Positions 23,452 to 32,666 of a DNA stretch of 36,791 nt are shown here, in pieces. Origin of the DNA: Planctomycetaceae bacterium (GTDB lineage: Bacteria; Planctomycetota; Phycisphaerae; UBA1845; UTPLA1); NCBI GenBank assembly GCA_011525745.1, contig WYBU01000134.1, positions 1-36,791 of the forward strand, in the 5' to 3' direction. Position 1 is the stretch's first letter. Each line of letters starts with the position of its first letter. The translations under genes and the position numbers were made by a program. The notes under the pieces were generated by a model that was not told the origin of the DNA, did no database searches, and saw nothing but the letters and a program-made list of their open reading frames with translations.

Positions 23452-24952
23452 CCGCCGGGGCCGGCTGCCGGCGATGCAGACCGGCCTTGAACCACGGCGC
23501 CAACACCATCAGGCCGATGGGGCTGATCAGGCCGATCGCGCCGTAGATGAACCACATCACGCCCGGATTTCGCGCGCCTTCGGCCGGACAATAGATCGAC
23601 ATCATCCAGCCGGCGTACCAGCCGGTGACGAACTTCGCCAGCAGCCAGGGCACGTTGGCCGCCGCGGTGTAGGCGGCGATGCGGCCTTCGGGGGCCAACT
23701 CGGCGGCGAATTGATACAAGCGAGGCTGCCACAGCGCTTCGCCGATCGAGAACAGGATCATATACGTCAGCAACAACTGCCAGCGCTCGCCGAAACACAG
23801 CAGGAACGTCGGCAGCACCGTCACCCACGTGCCGATGATCATCATGCGATACATGTTCATGCGCCGCGTCATGGCCGTAATGATCGGAACGCCCAGGACA
23901 ATGATGAGCGGATTGACGCCGTTGCCGAACCACTCGGCGCGGTCGCCGACCTCTTTGGGATAGGCCCGCAGCACGTAGTTCGTCATGATGTGAATCTGGT
24001 ACGCGAACATGGTCCGCGCCGGGAACAGGATGAACACGAATGCCGTGAAGCGCAGATCGCCGAACGGTCCGCTTTTGATCCGGCCCAGAAAGCCCCCGCG
24101 CGCATCGGCCTCGCGGTGCTTCGCAATGCGACTTTCGTCCTCGGGCCGCAGTTTTTGGGCCTCGGCTCGGGGCGTCAACGCCAAACAGACCAGCACGCCG
24201 ATCGTCGTTGCCGCGGCACACGTCCAGAACACCGCCTCGATGCCGCTGCCGCAGGAATCGGCCATCCAGCCGATCAGACCGCCGGGCACGGCCTGGCCGG
24301 CGGCGCGGGCCGCGATCGCTTCATTGACGCCCACGCGGATCGGCGGCGACGCGAAACCGACGGCAACGATGCCCAGATTGAACAGCGCATAGTTGAAGCC
24401 GAAGCTCATGGCGCTGGTCTTTTCATCGCTGTACTGCTTCAATCCCGAGTAGTTCGCGGTCTGCAACACGCCTTCGCCGATGGCCGTCACCAGCAACGCC
24501 GCGGACGCGACGACGATGATCGCAGCGCCGACCGTTCCCCACATGCCGGCCGCCGACGGCGAGCCGCACAGCAGCAGCCGGCCGGCGGTGATGATGAGCA
24601 TGCCGGCCAGCAGCGCCCGGCGGACGCCGAACCGCTCGGCGTAGCTGCCGAATCCGAACATGAACAGCGTGACCGCGGCCGAGAAGCAGGCGGTGACGAC
24701 GGTGGCCCATTTGTCGGGGACGCCCGCCACGTCGGTCAGAAACGGCGGCAGCAGCAATAGCACGCCGAAGTAGGCGAAACCGTCGATGGCATAGACGATA
24801 TTGACGATCCAGAATGCGCGCGGGAGGCGCAGCATGTCGACGAAGGCGTGCAGGAAGCGCTCGATGCGGTCGACAAGTCGATCGGCACTGGGAGCGCGGT
24901 CGGCGGCGGTCACAGGGACGTCGCCGCCATCCGGCGCGGGATCGGCGGGCAT
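23447..24952 (-). CDS. MFS transporter, POT (peptide)-like
   Basis: A 501-residue, 12-helix transporter. The N-terminal 35 residues are cytosolic. GFGSYAERFGVRRALLAGML corresponds to the MFS loop 2-3 motif. SGLKQYSDEKTSAMSFGFNYALFN resembles the central helices of proton-dependent oligopeptide transporters. A cytosolic loop of about 50 charged residues (about 265-315) separates the halves. The substrate is uncertain: POT-like di/tripeptides are the best guess. The start is supported by GGAG six bases before the ATG. Its stop codon forms part of the promoter of the next module. Confidence 0.82.
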   Translation of the reverse strand: MPADPAPDGGDVPVTAADRAPSADRLVDRIERFLHAFVDMLRLPRAFWIVNIVYAIDGFAYFGVLLLLPPFLTDVAGVPDKWATVVTACFSAAVTLFMFGFGSYAERFGVRRALLAGMLIITAGRLLLCGSPSAAGMWGTVGAAIIVVASAALLVTAIGEGVLQTANYSGLKQYSDEKTSAMSFGFNYALFNLGIVAVGFASPPIRVGVNEAIAARAAGQAVPGGLIGWMADSCGSGIEAVFWTCAAATTIGVLVCLALTPRAEAQKLRPEDESRIAKHREADARGGFLGRIKSGPFGDLRFTAFVFILFPARTMFAYQIHIMTNYVLRAYPKEVGDRAEWFGNGVNPLIIVLGVPIITAMTRRMNMYRMMIIGTWVTVLPTFLLCFGERWQLLLTYMILFSIGEALWQPRLYQFAAELAPEGRIAAYTAAANVPWLLAKFVTGWYAGWMMSIYCPAEGARNPGVMWFIYGAIGLISPIGLMVLAPWFKAGLHRRQPAPAV

Positions 24953-25038
24953 GGGGTTCTCCGTTGCGGCGCGGCGCGAGGGCGTTGTAACGGGTGGAGG
25001 ATGAGGGCGTCAAAGGGCGAGAACGATGCCACGCGGAA

Positions 25039-25470
25039 ACGAAACGCGCACGTAAGCAAGCGTTGCCCGTTCCGAGCCGCAAGCGCCAGCGCTGCGGTCC
25101 CTTCAGAGCCGCGAAGCGTCAGCGAGCGGGATCGGGACGCACAGCGCGGTTCGCAACGCTCCGGCCGCGCCGCATGCGCCCAGCGCGACGACAGGCGATG
25201 CACACGCGCGCATGACGTGCGTTCGACTCCCCTTCCGGCCTCACCATCCCGCTTGCTGACGCTGCGCGGCTCGGATTCGCACGGGCTACAAGCCCGTGCC
25301 ACGCGGGAGCCGTGCCGCGCGAAAACGAGACGCGCACGTAAGCAAGCGTTGCCTGTTCCGAGCCGCAAGCGCCAGCGCTGCGGTCACGCCACGACGTGAG
25401 GGCAACCCCGGCGCTTGCGCTTGGGCCTCGGTTCAGGAAACTCACCGCTTCGCGCTGGGCCACCCATAGT
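25039..25470 (+). repeat. Composite repeat block, left of the hydrolase gene
   Basis: Holds one full copy (25069-25353) and the beginning (25354 on) of a unit of about 285-318 bp that also occurs twice at 26533-27150. Each unit is preceded by the word ACGAGACGCGCACGTAAGCA (25039 with one change, 25325), the same sequence as the ends of elements A-C. The block ends in a forward copy of the fold-back family (25356-25470). Reading frames here have Arg/Ala/Ser-rich products in all frames and are not genes. Confidence 0.8.
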
Positions 25471-25475
25471 GGCGT

Positions 25476-25481
25476 TACAAT
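25476..25481 (+). promoter_or_regulatory. -10-like box before the hydrolase gene
   Basis: TACAAT in otherwise GC-rich DNA, about 90 bp upstream of the ATG. No clear -35. Confidence 0.35.
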
Positions 25482-25571
25482 GCGCACTCGTCGGCCGCCG
25501 GCAACTCGGCGTTACGGCCGACGCCCCATTCGCCGCGGACCGTTGGCTGTCCGCAAGTAAGGAGCATCTCC

Positions 25572-26411
25572 ATGATTCGATTCGGTTGGTCAGTCCTGAC
25601 CGTGTTGATCGCCGCGGTTCCCTTGGCGGCACAGGATAAGAAGCTCGAGGACGCGAGAACAAGCGACGCGCCGGAGCCGCGCACCGTGTCGTTCAAGACC
25701 GCCGACGGGGTCGAAATCGCCGCGAGCTACTACGAGCCGACCAAGACCGGCAAGCAGCAGCCAAAGGCGCCGGCCGCCGTGCTGGTTCACATGTACCCGG
25801 CCGATCGGCACAGTTGGAAGCCGATCGTTCCGCGGCTGCTGGAGGCGGGTTTCGCGGTGCTGGCGTACGACATTCGCGGCAAGGGCGGCAGCGCCGGCGA
25901 CCGCGCCCTGGCGCGGCGCTACACCGAGCGCGACGGGCCGCTGTTCGTCGATGCCTGGCAGGACGCCGACGCCGCGGTGAAGTGGCTAGGCGAGCAGAAG
26001 CATGTCGACACGTCGCGCATCGTGATGCTGGGCGCGAGCATCGGGTGCAGCATTTCGCTCGACTACGCGGCGCGAAACGAGAACGTGCGGGCCGTCGTGT
26101 GCCTGTCGCCGGGGACGAATTACTTCGGCGTCGACAGCAAGGCGCACATCAAGAAGTGCGGGGCGCGGCCGATTCTGCTCTGCGCGCCGGAAGCGGAACG
26201 CTCCGAGCCGCAGGAACTGAAGGCGCTGGCCGAGAAGGCGGTGCTGGACATCCGGCCGGGCGATCGGTCGCTGCACGGCACCAACATGTTCGGCGCGAAG
26301 TACGGCGACAAGCTGATGGACCGCATCGTGACGTTCCTGAAGAAGGGGCTGGAAGAGGCGGAAAAGCAGGAGGATGCGAAGAAGAAAGAGGAAACGAAGA
26401 AGACAGAATAG
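25572..26411 (+). CDS. Exported alpha/beta hydrolase (dienelactone hydrolase-like)
   Basis: A 279-residue protein with a signal peptide (1-20, ending PLAAQ). The fold is read from VLVHMYPADRHSWKPI (oxyanion region), LAYDIRGKGGS, the nucleophile elbow GASIG with Ser156, and a C-terminal LHGTNMFG whose His235 is the likely catalytic His. The acid residue is probably in the PEAER segment (about 206-210) but is not certain. The last 20 residues are almost only Lys, Glu and Thr. The substrate is unknown. ATG 25572 has AAGGAG 11 bases upstream. The gene is enclosed by copies of the same repeat (25039-25400 and 26436-27150). Confidence 0.85.
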   Translation: MIRFGWSVLTVLIAAVPLAAQDKKLEDARTSDAPEPRTVSFKTADGVEIAASYYEPTKTGKQQPKAPAAVLVHMYPADRHSWKPIVPRLLEAGFAVLAYDIRGKGGSAGDRALARRYTERDGPLFVDAWQDADAAVKWLGEQKHVDTSRIVMLGASIGCSISLDYAARNENVRAVVCLSPGTNYFGVDSKAHIKKCGARPILLCAPEAERSEPQELKALAEKAVLDIRPGDRSLHGTNMFGAKYGDKLMDRIVTFLKKGLEEAEKQEDAKKKEETKKTE

Positions 26412-26435
26412 GCGGCGGGACGCGGATCAGAACTC

Positions 26436-27150
26436 GCCGTGCAAGCGGCGGGACTTCGCCCGGGCTGCAAGCCCGTGCCGCGCGGGGGCCGTGCCAAGCA
26501 AAAACGAGACGCGCGCGGAAGTAAGCGTTGCCCGTTCCGAGCCGCAAGCGCCAGTGCTGCGGTCCCTTCAGAGCCGCGAAGCGTCAGCGAGCGGGATCGG
26601 GACGCTCTGCACGCTTCGCACCGCTTCGACTTGGCTACGCGCTTCCAGCGCGCCGACAGGCTTTGCACACCCACGAAAAACGTGCGTTCGAATCCCCTCC
26701 GGCTTGACCATCCCGCTTGCTTACGCTGCGCGGCTCGGATTCACACGGGCTGCAAGCCCGTGCCGCGCGGGAGCCGTGTCACGCGGGGGCCGTGCCGCGC
26801 GGGGGCCGTGCCGCGCGAAAACGAGACGCGCACGTAAGTAAGCGTTGCCTGTTCCGAGCCGCAAGCGCCAGCGCTGCGGTCCCTTCAGAGCCGCGAAGCG
26901 TCAGCGAGCGGGATCGGGACGCTCAGCGCGCTTCGCGCCGCTTCGACTTGGCGACGCGCGCTCAGCGTGCCGACAGGCTACGCACACACTCGTGCGAAAC
27001 GCACCTTCACTTCCCTTCAAGCTTGCCCATCCCGCTTGCTTACGCTGCGCGGCTCGGATTCACACGAGCTGCAAGCCCGTGCCACGCGGGAGCCGTGTCA
27101 CGCGGGGGCCGCGCCACGCGGGGGCCGTGCCACCCGGAAATGGCCGAATT
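26436..27150 (+). repeat. Composite repeat block, right of the hydrolase gene
   Basis: Two head-to-tail units start at 26533 and 26851 (318-bp period), each preceded by the ACGAGACGCGC word (26504, 26821). Units contain CCGAGCCGCAAGCGCCAG, AGCGTCAGCGAGCGGGATCG and end in CGGGCTGCAAGCCCG-type hairpins followed by runs of GCGGGGGCCGTGCC. A copy of the last part (about 26935-27090) recurs inverted at 36634-36791. Confidence 0.85.
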
Positions 27151-27211
27151 GACCGCACGGCGAAGTGGTCCGCGCAGCGGACCCTACGCACACATGCCAC
27201 GCGGTGTGTTG

Positions 27212-29404
27212 TCACGTCGTCCCGGCGGCGCTGAATTCCGCCGCTTCGGCCAGGAATCGCTCGGTGTATTGCGGCTCGACGCGGCGGCAGGCGGCGGCGG
27301 CGCGCTGGGAAATCAACTGATAATCGGGGTCCTCGGTGCGGCTGAAGAACTCGCCCGCCAGGATCACCAGCCTCAGCAGGTGCCGCAAGATCAGCCCCTC
27401 CTGCTTGATCAGATTGCACGACTTCACGAACGCGAAAAAGTCGCCGTCGAAGTCGAACGCCCCGCCGGCGATCCACTTCGGCTGCACGAAGACCGGCTCG
27501 GGATTGGCCAGCTTCGATTCGAAGACGATCCGCAGCATTTCGGGAAACGACGGCGGCCGAGCATCTCCCTCGCCGTCGCCGTAGACGTCATCCTCGTCGG
27601 CCCACTCGTCGTCGGCGTCGCCCGTGCTTCCGGCCGCGGCCACGACGCCCATCTGCACCATCAGCGGCGCCAGCACGTGCGTCTGGAGCGGGCCGGGCGG
27701 CAGCTCGGGAATGCGGACGTGCCGCTCGATCGACGGCGGCGCCTGCAAGACCGATTCGAGGGCCAGGATTTTCTCGTTGAAATCCGCGCGCGCCAGCTGC
27801 TCGGCCAGAAACGCGCCGTAGAGCGGATCGACGCTGCGAAACGCCGGCAGCGTGTAGATGCGTTCGTCCAGCGCGACGTGCTCGCCGTCCTCGCTGCGCG
27901 TCAGGTACCCCAGCGAAGCCAGATTGCCGAGCATGAAGTCGAGTTGCTGCACGAACGCCTCGATGCGCTCGGCGGTGTTGAATCGCTTCGACAGGAACGC
28001 GCGCGCCTCGCGCAGCGTGCCGGTGCGCGTCAGCAGGTAGATCAGCACCGCATACGGGATCATCGAGCGGCTGAACAGCCGCGCCGGGCCGGCGGCGATC
28101 AGCGTGCGGTACTGCCCCTCGCTCCAGTATTGCTCGGTCTTGCGGCGCGTGGGCCGCTTGCGCTCCAGCTCCTTGCGCATGCGCAGGATGCCGGGCTCTT
28201 TCGATTTAGGATCAATCTGATCGTATTTACGCTTCCACTTCACAATCTTGACGTCGTCCTCGTGCGCCAGCGCATAGACGTAGCCCTGCTTGTCGAACTG
28301 CGGCCGGCCGGCCCGGCCGAACATCTGATGCGCGGTCGACGGCGCCACCAGCTTCTTTTCGCCGCGCTTGCCCTTGATCAGCGTGCTGAGCACCACCGAG
28401 CGGGCCGGCAGATTGATGCCGGCGGCGAGCGTCTCGGTGCAGATGACGAACGGCACAAGCTTGCGGTTGAACAGCTCCTCGACGATGCGCTTGTGCTTGG
28501 GCAGCACGCCGGCGTGATGCACGCCCACGCCGCGCACCAGCATCTGCCGCAGCTTGGGACCGACGCCCTCGGCCAGGTCGTCGCGGCGCACGTCGACGTA
28601 TTCCTCGATCTGCCGCCGCGCTTCGCCGCCGACCAGCGACAGCCCCTTGAGCCGCTCGGCGACTTCCCAGCACTCGTCGCGGTTGAAGCAGAACACCAGC
28701 GCGGGCGCGCGGTTGGCGGCGTCGTCGCTCGAGACCATTGACACGAGGTGCTCGGTCATGAGCTTGTCCTCGACCCAGGCGAACTCCAGCGGCACGCGGC
28801 GCTCGTCGCAGGCAATCAGCGTCACGTCGCGGCCGTGCTCGGTCCGCAGCCAGCGACAGAAGTCGTAGGGGTTGCCGACCGTAGCCGACAGCAACATCAC
28901 GCGCACGTGTTTCGGCAGCAGCACGAGCGACAATTCCCACACCACGCCGCGCTCGGGATCGTTGAAATAGTGGAACTCGTCCATCACGACGCCGCCGACC
29001 TCGGTCATATCGCACAACGCCGGATCGGAGGACAGCAGATGATTGAGCAGGATTTCGGCAACGACCACGCGCACCACGGCGTCGGGATTCTCGCGGCGAT
29101 TGCCCGTGATCAGGCCGATCGACTCGCGCGGGAAACCCCATCGCTCGGCCAGCTCCTGGAATTCGCGATATTTCTGGTCCGTCAGGGCGATCAGCGGCGT
29201 CGTGTAGTAGAGCCGCCGGCCGGAATGCAGCGCCTCGAAGACGGCCGCTTCGGCGATGAGCGTTTTACCCATGCCCGTCGGCGCACAGACCATGACGCCG
29301 GCGTCGGTCTCGAACCAGGCAAGCAGCGCTTCTTCCTGATAGGGGTAGAGCGAAAACGTGATGGCGTCGAGGAATTTCGCGGCGATGTCGGAGCGATCCA
29401 TCAT
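27212..29404 (-). CDS. Ski2-like superfamily 2 RNA/DNA helicase
   Basis: A 730-residue helicase. Motif I APTGMGKT (41-48), Ia TTPLIALTDQKY, motif II DEFHY (142-146), motif III SAT (173-175), GVGVHHAGVLP (292-302), TETLAAGINLPA (323-334) and motif VI QMFGRAGRPQFD (360-371) give the order and wording of the Ski2/Mtr4 group. An acidic insertion (about DADDEWADEDDVYGDGEGD) and a helical C-terminal domain follow. Eukaryotic relatives feed RNA to the exosome; bacterial homologues are poorly known, so a role in RNA decay or repair is inference. Two consecutive Met codons exist. A TATCCT lies seven bases before the second, suggesting a leaderless start there. Confidence 0.9.
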   Translation of the reverse strand: MMDRSDIAAKFLDAITFSLYPYQEEALLAWFETDAGVMVCAPTGMGKTLIAEAAVFEALHSGRRLYYTTPLIALTDQKYREFQELAERWGFPRESIGLITGNRRENPDAVVRVVVAEILLNHLLSSDPALCDMTEVGGVVMDEFHYFNDPERGVVWELSLVLLPKHVRVMLLSATVGNPYDFCRWLRTEHGRDVTLIACDERRVPLEFAWVEDKLMTEHLVSMVSSDDAANRAPALVFCFNRDECWEVAERLKGLSLVGGEARRQIEEYVDVRRDDLAEGVGPKLRQMLVRGVGVHHAGVLPKHKRIVEELFNRKLVPFVICTETLAAGINLPARSVVLSTLIKGKRGEKKLVAPSTAHQMFGRAGRPQFDKQGYVYALAHEDDVKIVKWKRKYDQIDPKSKEPGILRMRKELERKRPTRRKTEQYWSEGQYRTLIAAGPARLFSRSMIPYAVLIYLLTRTGTLREARAFLSKRFNTAERIEAFVQQLDFMLGNLASLGYLTRSEDGEHVALDERIYTLPAFRSVDPLYGAFLAEQLARADFNEKILALESVLQAPPSIERHVRIPELPPGPLQTHVLAPLMVQMGVVAAAGSTGDADDEWADEDDVYGDGEGDARPPSFPEMLRIVFESKLANPEPVFVQPKWIAGGAFDFDGDFFAFVKSCNLIKQEGLILRHLLRLVILAGEFFSRTEDPDYQLISQRAAAACRRVEPQYTERFLAEAAEFSAAGTT

Positions 29405-29474
29405 GCACAGGATAGCGTGAAGCGGCGGAAGATTGATCGGAGCGCGAGTTGCTCAGCCCTCGAATCTCGCCGCC

Positions 29475-31331
29475 TCACCGCGTCTGTTTCCACGTGATCG
29501 TCACGTGCGTGCCCCTGCCCACTTCGCTCTGTAGCGTCACCCGGCCGCCCATCGCGGCCACCGCGTGACGCACGATCGACAGCCCCAGCCCCGTGCCCGG
29601 CCGCGGTCCGGAGCGGGCGCGCTCGACCTGAAAGAACCGCTCGAAGACGCGCTCCTGATCGGCCGGGTCGATGCCGCAGCCGGTGTCGATCACGTCCACC
29701 GCGGCGGTCGCGTAATCACACCGCGCGATCACGCGCACCGTGCCGCCCTTGTCGGTGAACTTAATGGCGTTGTCGACCAGATTGTCGAGCACGAGCCGAA
29801 TCAGATGTGGATGGACCAGAAAGCTGCACGCTCCGCACGCGGCGGCGTCGGTCGAGAATTGCAGCCCCTTGGCGCGGGCGATCTCGCCGAAGCGCGATTC
29901 GAGGTCGTCGAAGATGTCGCGGGGCCGCAACGGCTCCGGCTCGAAGCGCGTCGTCGGCGACTCGACCCGCGCCAGGTCCAGCAGGTCGGACACCAGCTCC
30001 GTCAGACGCGCGGAGTGCCGGTCGATCACCGACATGAACCGCCGCACCGCGTCGGGGTCCTCGGACGGATCGAGGTTCATCAGCGTCTCGACGGCCGCGC
30101 GAATGGTGCTCAGCGGCGTGCGCAGCTCGTGCGAGGCGTTCGCGACGAAGTCGGTCTTCATCTGAATCGTGCGGGCCAGCTCCGTGATGTCGGTCAGGAC
30201 CAGCAGCCGCCCGACGCCCGGTGTCGCTTCGTCCTTGCCGGACTCGGACAACTGAATGTCGTCGACCCGTGCCAGCAAATGAACGCGGCCGGCGGCCGTC
30301 TCGACCTGCAATCGCGCCTCTCGCAGCGCGGCGGACGCCGCGCCGTTGATGTCGCCGCTGTGCGGCCCGCATCTCAGCATCTCCCGAATCGCCGGATGCG
30401 GTATGCAGTGCTCGATCGGCCGGCCGACGAACGGTTCGGTCGCCTCGCCGTCGCCGGCGGCGACGCCGAGGTCCAGCAGGCGCACGGCGGCCGGATTGAT
30501 CTGCGCGATGCGCCCGTCCGGCCCCGCGACGATGACGCCTTCGTGGAGCTGGGCCAGCAGCGACTCGACGGTGCGGCGCTGCCGGTCGATGGTCTGAAGG
30601 TGCGACATGAGTCCGTCGCGCATGCGGTTGAGCGAGCGCGCCAGCAGCGCCAGCTCGTCCTTGCCGCTCATCATCCGCACGCGCGCCGACAGATCGCCGC
30701 GCGAGAGGCTGCGGGCGGTCTGCGTGATCTGGCGGATCGGCCGGCTCCACAGAGCCGCCAGCCCCATCGCCAGCAGCACCGCCGCCAGCAGCAGCACGGC
30801 CCCGATCTGCCACACCAGGCGGGTCGTCGTGCGGGCGCGCTCGCCGATGGTCAGCGCGGGCATGGCCACGCGGACGACGCCGGTCGGATGCTCGGCCGTG
30901 CCGACGCGCAGCGCAACGTAGATCAGATCGCGCGACACGGTCGTCGATCGCCGCACGCTTTCTCCCCAGCCGTCACGAAGCGCGTCCTGCACCTCGGGAC
31001 GACCGGCGTGATTCTCCATCCTCCCGGGATCGGCCATCGAGTCGCCGCAGACGTTGCCGTCGGCCGTCATCAGCGTGATCCGCGTGCCGCTTGCGTCGCG
31101 CGCCCTGGCGGCTTTGGCCAGCGCGTCGAGCCGATCGCGGTTGCCCGGATCGAGTTGATCCTGCACGAAATAGCGGATCGTGACCGCCTGGGCCTTGAGA
31201 TGCTCGACCAGGTCGCGACGGTAAATGTCCTGAACGTGATCGAGGATCAGCCACAGGCTGGCGGCCAGCACCGCCACCACCAGCAGCGTGTGACCGAGAA
31301 ACAGCTTCCAGAAGAGACGGCCGACGTTCAT
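29475..31331 (-). CDS. Membrane sensor histidine kinase, PhoR-like
   Basis: A 618-residue protein. TM1 lies at 11-30, a periplasmic sensor at 31-170, TM2 at 172-195, HAMP at 196-249, PAS at about 255-385 (HEGVIVAGPDGRIAQINPAA), HisKA with His401 in NASHELRTPLS, N-box LDNLVDNAIKF (515-525), G1 DTGCGI (549-554) and G2 GTGLGL (579-584). This is the order of PhoR-type kinases that control phosphate regulons. Its regulator gene lies 133 bp upstream on the same strand. A TATCAT ends nine bases before the ATG, so it may also be transcribed separately as a leaderless mRNA. The signal sensed cannot be told from sequence. Confidence 0.9.
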   Translation of the reverse strand: MNVGRLFWKLFLGHTLLVVAVLAASLWLILDHVQDIYRRDLVEHLKAQAVTIRYFVQDQLDPGNRDRLDALAKAARARDASGTRITLMTADGNVCGDSMADPGRMENHAGRPEVQDALRDGWGESVRRSTTVSRDLIYVALRVGTAEHPTGVVRVAMPALTIGERARTTTRLVWQIGAVLLLAAVLLAMGLAALWSRPIRQITQTARSLSRGDLSARVRMMSGKDELALLARSLNRMRDGLMSHLQTIDRQRRTVESLLAQLHEGVIVAGPDGRIAQINPAAVRLLDLGVAAGDGEATEPFVGRPIEHCIPHPAIREMLRCGPHSGDINGAASAALREARLQVETAAGRVHLLARVDDIQLSESGKDEATPGVGRLLVLTDITELARTIQMKTDFVANASHELRTPLSTIRAAVETLMNLDPSEDPDAVRRFMSVIDRHSARLTELVSDLLDLARVESPTTRFEPEPLRPRDIFDDLESRFGEIARAKGLQFSTDAAACGACSFLVHPHLIRLVLDNLVDNAIKFTDKGGTVRVIARCDYATAAVDVIDTGCGIDPADQERVFERFFQVERARSGPRPGTGLGLSIVRHAVAAMGGRVTLQSEVGRGTHVTITWKQTR

Positions 31332-31464
31332 GGATCAGCGATGATAACGCGTCGGGGCGACCAGCCGGACGACGCAGGGTTCGTGTCCGTAAGAATCGGC
31401 CCCGGCCGCGGATTCCGCGGTCGCCGAATCGACCGCCGCGCCCTTTTCGTTTCGATGGTACGGT

Positions 31465-32226
31465 TCACGCGTCAGCGGGCGCCGCGTCCTCTTCGGGCGG
31501 TCGAAAGGCGTATCCCACGCCGCGCACGGTGTGAATCCACGCGGCGGCCGCGCCCAGCTTGCGCCGCAGGGCGGTGATGTGCACGTCGATCGTGCGATAG
31601 GTCACGGCCACGCCCACGCCCAGCGCCGAGTCGATCAATTGCTCGCGCTCCAGCACGCGGCCGCGCGCGTTCATCAGCTCGCGCAGCACGCGGAACTCGG
31701 TCGCCGTGACGGGCACGGGCGCGCCGTCGACGGTCACTTCGTGCCGCCCGCGATCGAGCGTGATCGGGCCGCCGGTGAGCAGCTCGCGATCGCGAATCGC
31801 GCCCTCCTCGCGGCGCAACATGGCGTTGATCCGCGCCAGCAGCAGCTTGATCGAGAACGGCTTGCGGACGTAGTCGTCGGCGCCCAGCGCAAAGCCCACC
31901 AGCTCGTCGGCGTCCTCGCCCTTGGCGGTCAGCATGATGACCGGGATGAACGACGTGGCGGGATCGCGCTTCAGTCTCGTGGCGACGTCGTCGCCGGACA
32001 TGCGCGGCAACATGCGGTCGAGCAGAATCAGGTCCGGCGGATGCCGCGCGATTTCGCTCAACGCCGACTGTCCGTCCTCGACGCGCCGGCAGGCGAAGCC
32101 CTCGCGCTGAAGCTGAAAGCTGAGCGTCTCGGCCAGGTCGATCTCATCCTCGACGATGAGAATCGAACGGGCCTGGTTGCCCACGGTGCGATTGGGCGGC
32201 GCCGCCCGGTGAACGTTGGCGAGCAT
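31465..32226 (-). CDS. OmpR/PhoB-family response regulator
   Basis: A 253-residue protein. The receiver domain (21-138) has Glu26/Asp27, phospho-acceptor Asp70 (LILLDRMLP), Thr100 and Lys122. The winged-helix DNA-binding domain (153-243) ends in RRKLGAAAAWIHTVRGVGYAF. It is the cognate partner of the PhoR-like kinase downstream. The longer frame (from 32280) is rejected: ATG 32226 has GGGGAGG four bases upstream and gives the usual N-terminus. A TACAAT (32262-32257) and an 11-bp-spaced tandem site (32303-32321) lie upstream, suggesting autoregulation. Confidence 0.92.
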   Translation of the reverse strand: MLANVHRAAPPNRTVGNQARSILIVEDEIDLAETLSFQLQREGFACRRVEDGQSALSEIARHPPDLILLDRMLPRMSGDDVATRLKRDPATSFIPVIMLTAKGEDADELVGFALGADDYVRKPFSIKLLLARINAMLRREEGAIRDRELLTGGPITLDRGRHEVTVDGAPVPVTATEFRVLRELMNARGRVLEREQLIDSALGVGVAVTYRTIDVHITALRRKLGAAAAWIHTVRGVGYAFRPPEEDAAPADA

Positions 32227-32256
32227 ACGGCCTCCCCGTTGAACGGGATGTTCTCT

Positions 32257-32262
32257 ATTGTA
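32257..32262 (-). promoter_or_regulatory. -10 box of the two-component operon
   Basis: TACAAT on the minus strand. The predicted start near 32250 leaves a short leader containing the Shine-Dalgarno of the regulator gene. Confidence 0.5.
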
Positions 32263-32302
32263 GCGACATGTAGCCGGCACGAATGAGCCGCCTCGTAGCT
32301 TT

Positions 32303-32321
32303 GCGCTAAGATCGCGCTAAG
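32303..32321 (-). promoter_or_regulatory. Tandem 11-bp-spaced operator-like site
   Basis: GCGCTAAG occurs at 32303-32310 and 32314-32321, exactly 11 bp apart. On the minus strand it reads as two CTTAGCGC half-sites, roughly 50-70 bp before the predicted transcription start. Tandem half-sites spaced by one helical turn are how PhoB/OmpR-type dimers bind. Confidence 0.5.
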
Positions 32322-32404
32322 AACAGGGGTGTGCGTTGTCGGAACCGCAACGCCAAGGGGGTGCATCGTGAGCCGAACCGCGATGCAGACGGTCGCCTTC
32401 TGAA

Positions 32405-32664
32405 CCGAACCGCGACCGTGAGGGAGCGCCGCGAGACCCATCGATCGTGACCGACGCAAAATCCGTGCAAAGCGGCGATCGACGGTGCTTCACGTCATTC
32501 GCTATTCGCTGCTGCGGTCGCTGTGTACGGCGGTTTTCGAAACGGCCAGGCCTTCGCGAGGCACGTGCCGCTTACAAAACCGCACCCCGCTCGTCGCGTG
32601 GACCGCACCCTGCCATCTGCCGCTTCGACGCTTGTTCCGCCGCTCCCTCACGGTCGCGGTTCGG
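32405..32664. repeat. Inverted pair of a 24-bp dispersed word; no gene between
   Basis: CCGAACCGCGACCGTGAGGG (32405 on) recurs as its reverse complement at 32641-32664, next to the stop of the M48 protease gene. Degenerate copies (GAGCCGAACCGCGATG) lie at about 32371-32386. The 210 bp between carry no supported gene. Confidence 0.7.
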
Positions 32665-32666
32665 CA

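Noticed and set aside
25039..27150. Genes encoded in the repeat blocks
   Set aside because: Open frames exist in several frames at once with Arg/Ala/Ser-rich products repeated from unit to unit, and none has a ribosome-binding site; they reflect base composition.
26717..28741. 674-codon plus-strand frame through the repeat block and the helicase gene
   Set aside because: It begins in repeat DNA and runs antisense through the helicase motifs; no domain of its own.
29565..31577. 670-codon plus-strand frame antisense to the PhoR-like kinase
   Set aside because: It is a shadow of the kinase gene, which has all expected motifs in order.
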